64,000 nucleotides of DNA from Myrica gale (lineage: Eukaryota > Streptophyta > Magnoliopsida > Fagales > Myricaceae). The notes under the pieces are model-generated. The model saw only the letters and a list, made by a program, of their open reading frames with translations. It was not told the DNA's origin and made no database searches. The DNA lies in the NCBI GenBank assembly GCA_963930655.1, contig OZ005621.1, positions 8,419,001-8,483,000 on the forward strand. The letters run 5' to 3'. This document shows, piece by piece, positions 34,897 to 46,472 of the stretch (position 1 is its first letter; each line of letters opens with the position of its first letter). The position numbers and the translations under genes were made by a program.

Positions 34897-36911
34897 ATGG
34901 CATTTTGTAACAAACTCGGGGGGCTTTTGAGGTGGAGCGTTTCTCAGAATGGACAAACACCCATGTCATCTATGCTTAATTCTGTTCGCTGCATGTCATC
35001 AAGGAAGCTTTTTGTTGGGGGTAATGCTAAATGTTCTTTCAACACTGATTATAGATGTTCCTGGAGTTCTGATATGAAAATCCTTGAAACTTACTCTCAC
35101 AATTGTTTGTGGATTTTAAAGGTCTTTCATACACCACTGACGATCAGTCTCTTAAGGATGCCTTTGGTGGATTTGGTGACGTGGTTGATGGTGAGTTTTT
35201 ACATGATGTGTTGGTTATTGAGTATTGGCATGAAAAATAAGACTATATTTGTTTCTAGACCCACTCAAGATCGCAGCATGCATGAATGATATTGTGGTTT
35301 TTCAAATTTTCATCCTGTATATATTGTCGGTATAAAGATTGCATTTGCTTGTATGCTGCATGAAATCCGAAAAATAGATTTATGTTGAAGAGATTCTTCT
35401 TTTACTGAATAATATGTTGGTGAGAACTTTGAAGGGTATCACAATGTAGAGGTCTCATTGCCAAGAGGCATTTATGGCTCAGTTATTGATGTGGCATTTT
35501 TCTTTTGGATATTGTTCATACTAGTATATACATTTACCTTTTTTGTGGTTTTTAATTGGTTTTGCTGAATAGTATTCGTTTAGTTCTTTTGCTGGATGCG
35601 TATTCATTGATTGCTTTTACTTTCTGTACTGAATATGCCTACATTTTCCACCGTCATAAGTCTTTTCCGTGATTATAAATCTCATCTGAGTTTAAAGATG
35701 TAAATTGTTTTGCCTTCGCATTGAGCTGCAAAGTTGCATGGAATTGTACTATTCTTGTTTCTTAGAGACGGGCAATCTCTGGTATTTTTAGAACCTTCTC
35801 TGTCTCCAAGTATTTTTTTTTTAATTTTGGTTTCAACTCCTGTTGGGTTTAGATGTAGGAATAAACTTGAATGGATTGTTTTCTTATTCAAATTCATATG
35901 CCTTACCATTACCACTTACATTGATAAGATTGTTTACAGATCTGAGCCGTACTAATAGGACTAATAACGAATAATGGAGGACAGATTCTAACATTTTGCT
36001 TGAATTTGTTGATCCAAACAACATATCTACTGGCTTGTATTTGGTGGATAAATGAGTGCATGTATCAGGGGAAAAAGGAAGTCTCTTTAGTGGAAGGGAA
36101 AGTATTTAGCTTTTTCTCACTTTGTTGTCTATTTATAACTATGTTGGATGCTTAATACAATTGCACATCGTTACAGAAGTATTATCAATATCTTGAACAC
36201 AAGGAAGGCCTGGTAATTCTGACATGGTGTTTTCACATTTTAGTTTATACTAGTTACATAATTGGTGAGGGTGATTATTTTTAGTGGGTGTCACATGAAT
36301 TATTATTGTCTTCAAGGGATCATGCGAAATTTCTTATTAACGATTAGTGTTGATTTTCTGCACCATTTGAGTTTTTGGCACTGGCTTTCCATGAAAGAAA
36401 CCAAATAACTGGTTATTCCTATTTCTTGCTTAATGTATTATCATTTATTGAATCTCCACATTCAATGAAAATATTTATAAATAAGGATCTTTGTCTCTTG
36501 CTCTCTCTCTCTCTCCCGAACCTAACTTTAATTAGATTGTCTTCTCGGTCGATAGTGGTTTGTACATCCTATGATTCTCACTGGTGGTTTTGCTTCCCAG
36601 CCAAGGTTATTGTTGATAGAGACACTGGACGGTCTAAGGGATTTGGGTTTGTGAACTACTCCAGTAACGATTCTGCCAGCGAAGCACTGTCTGCTATGGA
36701 TGGCCAGGTTTGAATCATCTGTATGAGAAGCTAACCTGTGCCTTTTAAAGCTATGAATGACATCCTAAATTTTCAGGAGCTAAATGGACGAAATATTCGA
36801 GTGAGTTTAGCCAATGAAAGACCTGCTGGCCCTCGATCTTTTGGAGGCGGCGGCGGCGGTGGCGGCTATCGTGGAGATGGAGGTTTTGGTGGTGGAGATA
36901 ATCGCTACTAA
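34897..36911 (+). CDS. Mitochondrial glycine-rich RNA-binding protein (GRP2 type), four coding exons
   Basis: The exons are 34897-35020, 35122-35190, 36601-36707 and 36777-36911. All have GT/AG borders with agreeing phases and give 144 residues. Residues 1-35 ([13 protein letters not shown]...RCMSS) are basic and hydroxylated, a mitochondrial presequence almost the same as in Arabidopsis GR-RBP2 (At4g13850). Residues 37-114 are one RRM with RNP2 KLFVGG (37-42) and RNP1 KGFGFVNY (77-84). The C-terminus is a short glycine tail (eight Gly at 123-130, then GDGGFGGG), shorter than in Arabidopsis. Proteins of this family bind mitochondrial RNA; some take part in RNA editing, and several respond to cold. 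The promoter is duplicated upstream. The long third intron (1.4 kb) is unusual for the size of the gene but has good sites. Confidence 0.92.
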
Positions 36912-37949
36912 GCTGTTGCAGTTGTGTGGCATATGGGCTTGTATCTATTGGTAGTTGGCGCTCCGAGATTGGGGTTGCTTGAACATTCACATTGGATAAA
37001 TTGTCTGAACTTGCTAGTGTTTGTATGGTTTTGAAACAGATTTTCATTGGTTGTTGCTTATTATATATATGAGCAGGTCAGTAATAGAGCCGTGCATTTG
37101 GCTCCGGCAAGTAAAGCACATTTATTTTGCAGTCTTTACTGCAGTTCCTACTGGCGCTCTTTGCAACCTGTAGTTCTTAGTGATGTTCTGCTAATTTCTG
37201 AGCTTTGCAAATTATTTTTCTTCTGAGATTTGCTACTTCAAGTCATTTTTCACGATCTTGTGTGGTTTTACTTGGCTCAGCCAAATGGGGCCTTTTATGT
37301 TTTGGACTCCCAGTTCAGGCAACATGGGAGATTGCAATTGCCGGTTCTATCTTGGTTCTAGGCATAAATTAATTGTTGAAGTTCAATTCTGAACAGAATA
37401 TAATCTTTATGTGCTAGACCTTGTTATGTTTAGTAGCTCAAATTTCACATTTAAGTGCATTTTCTGCATGCTTGTGAAAGGTAGCAGAATTGTTTTTCCA
37501 TGATAGTGTAAAAATGACTGATCTTTCACCGTCCCAAGAGGACACAAATCTGCTCTCTTTAGCTTTTGGGTGGATCTGTACTAGTAGGCAAATCGAGGGT
37601 TTTTCATGAGCCGCATTTTGAACTGATCCACTTGGCTAGTGTCCATTGGCATGGGCTTCTATATCTTACGAGGCAGCTAAAACTTGAGGTTTGGATGAGG
37701 ATAAGAAAATGCTGGTCCTTAAAAACTGACTTTGCTTCCCATACTCCCGAAATATGGGGTTACTATGACTTTGAGGTCAGAAATACCAATGTTTTCGCTA
37801 CGCGTACGTACAACATAAAATACAATATTTTTTCTTGGTACAAGAAGGTAAACGGAACAACTGCATGCCTCCAACCTTCCACTATACATTTCTGATCGAC
37901 TAAATGGAACTTTGTTGTTGAGGATTCTTCACAAACATTTTTAGCCTCC
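36912..37949. other. 3' UTR of the GRP2-type gene and intergenic DNA
   Basis: The first 150-200 bases are probably 3' UTR on the plus strand; the rest up to the minus-strand bHLH stop codon shows no coding signal I can support. Confidence 0.45.
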
Positions 37950-38216
37950 TTAGACCCCATATAAGGTGGAAAGATTCTTAAGAACATTCACTTTAAGTTC
38001 TAGGAAGAGAATATAATTTGCAATCCTTGGAAACAGGGTTTCCGGGTCCATTTCATGGCAGCCGGGAATGGTGCTTTGGAGCTGCCTAAGCTTCTTCTGG
38101 ACGGAACTTTTGAGGGCGGCCTTTGTGTTCTCAACCAAAGAAAGCCTCAGCCTTTTCTTCCTTCCCCTGATACGCATGGCCCCTCTTCTCCAGGGTGAAG
38201 AACACCTTGCTCTCAT
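37950..38216 (-). CDS. Small atypical bHLH-like protein (UPBEAT1/IBH1 type)
   Basis: This is an 88-residue single-exon frame starting MRARCSSPWRRGAMRIRGRK. A basic stretch (RIRGRKKRLR) is followed by a helix (ALKSSVQKKLRQLQSTIPG), a loop with EMDPETLF, and a second helix (IANYILFLELKVNVLKNL). The second helix closely resembles the 'LFRQTADYILALEMKVKVM' segment of Arabidopsis UPB1, and the size fits that group of short, non-E-box-binding bHLH proteins, which act by pairing with other factors. Assignment to UPB1 itself is not secure. An ATG 75 bases upstream in frame adds only hydrophobic residues, so I prefer the one at 38216. A (GA)n tract lies about 170 bases upstream (38381-38406), in its probable promoter. 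Confidence 0.65.
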   Translation of the reverse strand: MRARCSSPWRRGAMRIRGRKKRLRLSLVENTKAALKSSVQKKLRQLQSTIPGCHEMDPETLFPRIANYILFLELKVNVLKNLSTLYGV

Positions 38217-38380
38217 TCTGAGAGAAACGAACAAGAGAGATATATAGACAAAGAAATTAATACAGGCAGTCGGCAGATATAGGCTAATCAAGGGATCAAG
38301 GTGAACGTTTATATAGGTACAAAAGAGACCTTACATCTCTCACGAGGAAAACTCTCACACGTGTCTGCGCTCGTGTGTCT

Positions 38381-38406
38381 GGAGAGAGAGAGAGAGAGAG
38401 AGAGAG
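38381..38406. repeat. (GA)n microsatellite
   Basis: About 13 GA units, upstream of the bHLH-like gene. Confidence 0.95.
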
Positions 38407-38667
38407 GGGCTGATAATGATTAGGATAGTTGACAAGGGAGTACCTAAAAACAGGATATCAGAGTACTATCAGGCATCACCTTTCATGAACCCTACACAAA
38501 TCCCTAATCCCTAATTTGACATATAAATCAAGCAAAAAGTTATCACGTTTCTGCCGAACTCACTTGTGAGTTATTACATCAAAATATCAATGTCAATTAA
38601 TTGTAGATTTTTATATGCGCATGAATTATTCTCCCAATTCCTGTACCATCTTTCCTAATTCATTGAC

Positions 38668-38846
38668 TGTTGAAACTTTGTGGTCCCACATTGTTAAGGA
38701 AATGCAGACAAGTGAGATTATTGGCTTATAAATAGCTCCTCATGTAAACCTTTTAATTTCATAAGTAAGAAATAATAAATCCAATATGGATATTCCCATA
38801 ATTGGATGTCTCACTTATCAAGTATAAATAATTTTTATTTCTAACA
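38668..38846 (+). mobile_element. Solo LTR of a TRIM element
   Basis: The 179-bp stretch starts TGTTGAAAC, ends TTTCTAACA and contains 'tggcttataaata'. It is flanked by TTGAC duplications (38663-38667, 38847-38851). It is a diverged relative of the LTRs at 52395-53028. Only one LTR with a matching duplication means recombination has removed the rest. Confidence 0.85.
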
Positions 38847-38851
38847 TTGAC

Positions 38852-41800
38852 CAAGGTTTTGTCCTTTACGTAAATATGTGTACCATAAGATACTGATAAT
38901 CTTGTAATATATATTGTGGGGGTGTGGGACAGATATTCTTGTTACAATGTCATGTTTCACATGTCCACAATTCTGCTGATTGGAGAAGCTCCCTTCATTA
39001 ATTTGGAGGAAAATGAAAGAGGGGGAGGGGGAGCTCTTTTTCACTGAACCCTTGTAATACAGCCACTGGCCCACTTATGAGATCTGACATTTTTGCTGTG
39101 ACTGATGAAACATAACAAAACAACTTCAATTGTTGGAAAGAGAAATCCAATCAGTCAATCGTTCAGACATACAATGGGAAACCAATAGAACAGGTAAAAG
39201 CTGAGAAAAATTACCATACTCTACAAGGACATGGATGAAACCATGAGTAATGGATCGTCTGTGAAAGAGCTATGGTGAGGTGACCGCAAATAATTTTTAT
39301 AGCTCAATTGTAGCTTAAGGATCTATTACCACGGGCTGAGTGCAGGACTGGAGAAGACAGCTTATACCCGATTGCATAAAGTCGTTTACTAAATAATTAA
39401 GTTAAGGACATACAGCCGATCGATGTTGTAGGACACAGATTAAGAAAAACAGGAAAAACACAATACATGGAGGAACAGATAATTAAATTAAAGAGAACGA
39501 TTCAGGTTGCCTCAGTGTTTTAATTATTTGGTTATAGCTTTTAGTCACAGGGGAATGATCCCGCAATCCCTTTAGATCTACCAGGCCAGAAGGATAATCC
39601 ATCGAACAAAAGGAGCAAATTATTCATCTATAGTGTAGTTAGTACAGGGCCTATGGGGACTTGCTTGACTTCTTGCTCCTATCGCTGTCAATCTTCTTAA
39701 CATGCTTGGCATGTCTGTATATCGACACTTAAGGTCTTTTTCTAACGTGGGGTTGTTCTTGAATGAGGACAAGGCACCAGCCTAGCCCAGATAAAGAGGA
39801 GTCATTTTCGAGTCTAATTATTGTGCTAAGTACTACTGTGCTGAACATGCTAAGAAACGAATGAGATTAAAAGTTTCAAAATTAAAGGGCTCAGATCGCG
39901 CCACATCAATTAAATATTTTGAATATTTTAAATGATATGTGTAACTACAACCGTCAAATCTACAACATCTAATGTCAGCCGTCGCTCAACACAATAATGT
40001 ATAGCATAGTAACGGAACTCATCATTTTCTTGGAGTGGGCCTAGATTTAATGCCACAGTACACACGTGCATATCTCGATGGGTACTAGTACTACTTCTTC
40101 CTGGCTAAGACCGTTGTCACTGGGAGTTCAAAAGAGTCATGTCTTCGATCGGAAACATGTGGTCGTGGTTTCTTCGTTAGGGCCCAGATGCTGCAAGTCT
40201 AACATTATTATAGCAGCTTATGGACCAAAAGAATTCCATATATACCCACATGTTGTCCTTCCTCTTTATAAAAACTTCTACAAATACCTATTTTGGACTC
40301 TCTTCCCCCACTCATTTCCCAGCACTGAGCATTTCACCTCTCCGTTCTAACTTCTAACATTTGCATACACTACACAAGACTCTTATTGAACGGCACGTCG
40401 TAGTCAGTTCCTTTGGGCCTTCTAAGGAAACTTCTGAATTAGCATTTGATGTCACACGTTGATGGTTGGTAAGACGCCATCTCAGCTACGTCGATCCATA
40501 TCATAGAGCGAGGTTCCTACGTGTGGCCGTAATAATCAGTTTCTTTTGGTTAATGTATTATATATACAAACTAGTTAAGCTGCCCATTGGCCGAATGCCA
40601 TTTGAATCGAAATAAAAAGAACTTGGATTCTCCATTTCTTTTAGGAATGCCGTCATGTAATCCTCCACTCCAATCTACATTTCTTTTAGGATTAATGCAT
40701 TTGCTATAAGCCTCCACTTGGCTTCTTTAGTCCTTTATCTTGCACATTTCCATATATCCACATTCCACTGCTATTCATAGATCTCTGAACTTCAAGCAAA
40801 ACATTAAAGATTACGATCCAGTACTAATTCCTACCACAATCACATTGGCAGACGTGTACTGTTACTACCTTTATATGCACTCGCTCCAAAGAGAAGGCAC
40901 GGAAAGAGTGGAAAGGGTGAGTACTCCACTGAGAAGTATTCTGTTACTTCTTAAATGGAGATTTTCTTTTAGTAGTACTTCCGTGGCTGCTGAAGCCGAC
41001 TGTAGAGGTTAAAGAGAGAACGGCTTTTTATCGTACGGCTGCTCTGGGAACAACTTTAACTGCAGATGACCTTATCGAAGGAAATGCATGATTACCAATT
41101 GTTGTTGGGCGTGTAGAGGTCGTTGTGAACCCGTCTGATTTACGATCACAATGTCAGTTCAGAGAGAACTGTGGGCCTTACTTGCCTTTACTTGCATTTA
41201 GAGACAGGACACGTTCGTTCAAAAAAATCTTCAGAATTTTTTTAATCCTCACAATTCTATAATCAAACATCATTTTTAACATCACATAAAAATAACTACA
41301 ACACGAAAAATACTAATAAAGTTTACTCACATAAAAATTTTCAAAACACAAAAAATCCTCACAAAACCCCTTAACCGAACATTCCCATAGTCTAATGGTT
41401 CATGGCTTCATGCAGACGAAGATGATGACATATCTTTCAGTTGGAAAAGGTGGACTAATCAAAACATCACTTCAGTTCAATTATTTCTGGAATGTACTTC
41501 TTCTATTCCTCTTCTGCGAATTATATATAAAGAAACGAATAGTTGCTCTTTTATGTTCTTGTCTTGTGTGACTAATATTTGATATTTTACCTAATCTTTG
41601 CAAGACTGCTCAACCGTAATTGATGGATGCACTTTCCTCTCTCTTCTCATTTTTAAATTGTTCTTACTGTAGGAATTGTGGTACGAACTTATCCTCTTAG
41701 TATTCGCTTAGGAACTTCCATTTATACTTTATTCTTTGGTGTTTGTCCTAGTCCATCGTCTTTTGACTGGTTGTTTGTTTGCTGAATTTGCTCGTTTGCA

Positions 41801-42660
41801 GGTCGATATTCCCATCAACTCGGTTGGTTATCGAGCGGAACCATGACTGAAGATAGAATCTAGCTCAACCAGTTGGAGCCAATTTAGATGATGTTTTGCC
41901 CCCCTCAAAGCAATTGGCCTAATATGCATCAAGGATTCTGCAGTGAGCATGAGAAATGTAGCCTTAAGTTCAGCGAAAAGTTTTGCATCACTGCACCCTG
42001 CACGCTTTAAGGCCCATACATTCGCCTTGGGAGATGAGTGAGGATGTCGAGCTTATAAGAAAACAGAAGAGAAAGTTTGCTGCCCCATAAATCGATCTCA
42101 AAGTAGTACAAACCCGAATCAGATTGACCACATACTGGTTGCCATCAATGTAATGAACTATCCATGTTCCATCTAGCTGCAATCGGTGGATACGTAAGAT
42201 ATTGACACTCCTCGGACATCTCTAGCTCAGTTGAGTCAAAGCATTTCACATGGATATTGCTGTCAGAAAGATTATGCAGCAAGCATCTAATCAGTACAAA
42301 TCCCTCCGTTCAATCAAGTCAAGGGCATTATCAATCCCTACTCCACGTCACCTTTGCTTATCTGTCTAATCATTTTACTCTCTCCCCCCTTATCATATTC
42401 ATTTTGAGTAAAGAAATTATCGTTGCATTTGACTGTAACTTCATTACTAGATAAGCACACCAACATTAAGTTGCAATGACAAAATGATTCTTAGAGAATA
42501 CTTCATAAAACGAAACTATACAAACTCATGGCCCACGTATCTGCTTTAGCTTTAAGAATGACCTCATGATCACTTAAAAAAATATCCAAACAATTAAGTA
42601 TCATAACTATGATATGCACGTCGAACTGCAAGATGCCAGTAAATTACTGGGTGCCAATTT
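38852..42660. other. Long intergenic stretch, no recognised gene
   Basis: There are no coding exons I can support. A promoter-like patch lies near 40258-40300 (CTTTATAAAAAC) followed by a CT/AC-rich leader-like stretch, but no open frame follows. 41207-41386 is a MITE. If something is transcribed here it is probably non-coding. Confidence 0.4.
41207..41386. mobile_element. MITE related to 19785-19975, inverted orientation
   Basis: The ends GGACACGTTCGTTC and the inverse of 'aaccgaacattccc' are imperfect inverted repeats. The interior ('aatcctcacaattctataatc', 'catcatttttaacatcaca') matches the other copy in reverse. No clear target duplication is left. Confidence 0.6.
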
Positions 42661-42661
42661 T

Positions 42662-45093
42662 TCAGTCAACAACGACCTTCCTTAGCTGAGAATCCAGCAT
42701 CCCCTTCCCTGTAACACAACAAAACAGTCCCTCACAAAATCAGAAGTGCCGGCTATACCGACTAAACTATCCAATATTATGAATCACTTTCCAACAGCCA
42801 ATTCGTTTCCACCGACACTAGAAACATTCCAAAAGGCCTAAATGTCAAGAGCAAACTAATGCGTTATCTCGAAATCAATGCCATGTGCATCTGTTTGAAA
42901 AAAATAATCAAGAATCTGAACTTAACTATCAATGCTCTAATTATTTTTGTGAAGACGTGTTATCTTCGTTATTGAGAAGTTGGGTTTTGACAGTCACGAG
43001 ATGCATATACATCACATCGACAGTTCTAGCCACGGTTCTCCTATGCTCTATGCCAATAAGACTAGTCACAAAGAAACAAATACAAGACTGAAAATTGAAG
43101 AAACCTCATAAAGCACCTCTAAGTAACCGATATTGCAGCAATATCATGCATGACAAGAAGTTACCTACAATGAGAAAAGGAAAAGAATACAGGGCATGCC
43201 ATGTGGTTAAGGGGGTGACCTGAAACAGATCGATTTTGGTAAACCATGTGGTTCACCATTTCTCTGCACCCAAAAGTTTGTCCTTCTGAGATGCTTGTTT
43301 CATGGAGAAAGCTCTTCAATGTCTTATCCTTCGCACCATATCTAGTGACAGATCTGTTGGTTCATCGTCTAGAATAGTGACTTTCCTAGTCGAAACTTCC
43401 ATCGTTACCCATTTCATGTACCATAAAGTTCCTGAAATTTAATCAAACAAATATTAGAAAAGGTCAAACGTTTTTAGACATAAGTAATGTCTTACATAGA
43501 CTTCCTGGAGCAGAGTAGCAGATAGATGGATGGAAGCTCAATCACTCACTTCAAAATAGACTTAATTTGATTAAAATACTTCAAATAACCATAGACTTCA
43601 ATACGAGAGGAGATGCAAGGCCTATGACATGCAAACATGATAATTATAATGGGTACCCCAAATACTGGTGTTCACACCTGTTTTCAACCACAAAACCACC
43701 TATTTATGCATATTTACGGATTTTTTCAACCCAATGTCTTTTCGTGTGTTCCTTTATCAGTTTCGTCCTTTCCAGTTGTCTCTCAGACCATTGTTAGACG
43801 TTAGTGCAAAGTATGTTTATCCTTCAAATTCAGGAGTACGCTTTCTAGTCCTTATGGAGTTTAGACTCCTCTGGCAGTCCACTATAAACAAATATATATT
43901 TAGCCTATATAAATCCGTTATATGGACTCAAGGAGATGTAAGTGTTAGTCACGTGCTCTCCTTGCCCCTCTGCTCTCACGCTTTGCTTAAGTAACTTAAA
44001 ACTCATGAATAGTACCATTTCTCATTATTCAATCGCACTTCCCAAGACAACCGAGAATACAGGAGAAGCAACAGGCAGGATAAGAAGAAAATACACCGTG
44101 ATATATCTGCTTAAATGAAACAGTAAATATAACATCCGACCCTTTGTTGTGGAAACTTGATCACCTATGCAAGTCACCACAATCGTAACATTAGTTCTGA
44201 AATGGGATATCCATGTTTGCTGAAACAGGAAATAACATTTTCTTCATCCATGGTTACATGTCAGGAAGGCTCAAGTTTTGCCAGCTAAATTTACCACTTT
44301 GCACAAATGCAAAGGGCTCAGAAAAAAAAACTAGAACAAATTCAAAGGAGTGCTTCTAGTATCAGCGTCTGACTCATCACTTGCTAATTTTGTAACTCTC
44401 ATGTAAAGCCATATCTTAATTTAGCCGCGTATAACCAACATTGACGAATCATAGCAGAAAACGGAAGCTATATGGTTCAAAGGGAAGTACAATGAGGATG
44501 ACCCTGCCTCGAAAATATAACAGAGGCAAACTTAATGCAGAAATACATTACATTGACCCCAATAAAAAGGAGAGAAGTTAGCTGACTCAACTAGTTAACA
44601 GATGAGGGCTCTGTTGAAACAGTCATTTACGCAAATCATTTTGAGAATCACTAATGACAACTCTCTCTTTTTTTTTTTTCTTTTATCTATGCAAGGGGAC
44701 GTGATCACTAAGCAGTTGCTTCATGACGACATCACTTGAAAACAACATCTTTGTCTAATGCAACGAAAGAGTAGCAGATATAAAGAACAGTGCACGACTC
44801 TCCCATTCTCTAGCCCTAAGATAAACTTTCTACATAACTAAATGGAACTAGAGAATCCAAAGATACAGGCTGGCGGCAGCACTCCAGAGTCTCTACAATT
44901 CCAAGAAGAATCGCAACATATAGCATTAGAGAAGGCTATGGAAGAATAACGTTCAATTTGTTCAGAACAGCCAAAATGAACTCATTAGTTTGTGGCACTT
45001 GCTACTGACAATACGAAACACATATTTGCAATTTTATTTCTAACAATAAAACGATAAAAAAAAACAACAAAAAAACAACGGAAATAGAAGGAC
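42662..45093 (-). other. Putative intron region with two possible terminal exons of the next gene
   Basis: Two stretches on the minus strand could finish the gene at 45094-45496. One is 43431-43316 (acceptor AAATTTCAG, in frame, with STRKVTILDDEPTDLSLD, then TGA). The other is 42708-42662 (acceptor TGTTACAG, GKGMLDSQLRKVVVD, then TGA). Both fit the phase after exon 2; each fit has a one-in-three chance of being accidental. The rest of this stretch shows no gene. Confidence 0.3.
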
Positions 45094-45496
45094 CTGTCGG
45101 ATGACTAATAGATTGAGCAGCAGCAACCAAGGGAGCATACATGTAAGAATCAGTCTTCAGATACTCCACAATCTTCTTGAACAATCGGCTGTTTTTTGTT
45201 TCTTTATTGGGCTCTCTTACTTCCGGCCCTAAGACTACGAACTCCAATCCATTAAAGCAAATGTTGAAAAAACCCACCACAAAACATTCAAAAACCCCAA
45301 AAGTTTAATTGAAAAAGGAAAAAAGAAAATTACTTGCAGGAGAAGAACGGAAAATCTTAGTTCGGGAAGAGATGAGAGGAGCAAACATGTAAGACTCCCA
45401 TCCGAGATAGTCTGCCACTTTCTTCATCAGATTTTTCCTCCTCCGCTTAATGGGCTTCCTCTTCTGCACTCCTTGCAGCGGTCTCTTCTTGACCAT
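45094..45496 (-). CDS. Unknown protein with a duplicated YL-x2-(E/D)SYM(F/Y)APL motif
   Basis: Exon 1 is 45496-45334, starting MVKKRPLQGVQKRKPIKRRRK and ending at GCAA|GTAATT. Exon 2 is 45228-45094, after CTTAG and ending at ACAG|GTCCTT. Phases agree. Each exon carries the same motif: KKVADYLGWESYMFAPLISS in exon 1 and KKIVEYLKTDSYMYAPLVAA in exon 2, so an exon was duplicated. The N-terminus is very basic and could be a nuclear signal. The 3' end is not settled; two candidate last exons lie at 43316-43431 and 42662-42708. I do not recognise a function. The presence of good splice sites, the kept motif and a start directly after a non-coding leader make a real gene likely. Confidence 0.55.
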
Positions 45497-45805
45497 TTTC
45501 TTCTATGGTTTGGCTTCTGTTTGGAGCAAAACGATCAGACAGAAAAAGCTTCCCAAAACACACATGTTCGAGGCAGAATTGTGGCGGTTGGGATCAGGTG
45601 TCTGTTCTCAGAGCCTTCTCGTGTCGTTTTGGGCTTAAGATTTCAAAGAGTCGTCGACATGTGGCGAGAAGCCAGTGACTTTTGCTTAGGTGTAAAAATA
45701 TACGGAAGTGCCACTGGCCCAGCGAAAGTTTCCAGATTGGTTTCTTCAACAACAAAAATAAGTTTTTTTTTTTTTTTTTTTTGTCTTTTTGGTATAAAAT
45801 TATAT

Positions 45806-46204
45806 GAAAAAAATATAATTTTCACCTACAAACTATTATAGGTTTTGCACTTTGGACTCTAAACTACCAATTTTGTTATACTGCACCATCTAACTACTAA
45901 TTTTTGACATTTCACACCATTTGTCAAATTTTTATACTAAAATGACAATAATGTCCTTGACCCATTTTACATTTATTGAAGATATTATTGTCAATTTATT
46001 ACTTTATAAAGTGTATTATTATCAAATGAAGGGTGCAAAGTGTTTAATATTAGTAGTCAGAGGGTCTAATGTGTCAAAATAGGTAGTTTAGGGTGCAAAA
46101 TGTCTAATATTGATAGTTTGAGGGTGCAATATCTTAAAGATGGTAGTTTGGGGTGTAATATGTCTCTACCCTAATAGTTTGTGAGTGAAAAATGCATTTC
46201 CCCT
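45806..46204. mobile_element. Palindromic MULE-type MITE with 9-bp duplication
   Basis: The left arm ('tttcacctacaaactattata') is inverted at the right ('taatagtttgtgagtgaaa'). AAATTATAT is duplicated (45797-45805, 46205-46213). Repeated phrases such as 'gggtgcaaagtgt' and 'tagtttagggtgcaaa' are shared with elements near 53890-54280, 56402-56770 and 58557-58866. Confidence 0.75.
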
Positions 46205-46472
46205 AAATTATATATTAGTCCATGTAGTTTCAAACTACAATACACATAATTATAACGGAAAACATAAAAATAAGAAAACGAATTTTTGCTTCCCTTGTTG
46301 ATGGATGAAAATTTGAAATAATCGAACCTGCATATAGCATATAGCATATTTGCGTTCAGGAGGTACACATAATAAATTAAACTACAATCTGTTCTCCATC
46401 TAGATAACGAAGGAAGAAAAAGGAAAAAATTATGAGGGGAAAAATAAGGATTGCCATTTGCCACGACGGTTT

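Noticed and set aside
40066-40350. 94-residue frame after a TATA-like sequence region
   Set aside because: No homology, and the TATA-like motif lies inside it rather than upstream; not enough for a gene.
41925-41960. Similarity to a miR172-type sequence ('gcatcaaggattctgcag')
   Set aside because: The match is partial and I found no hairpin partner nearby.
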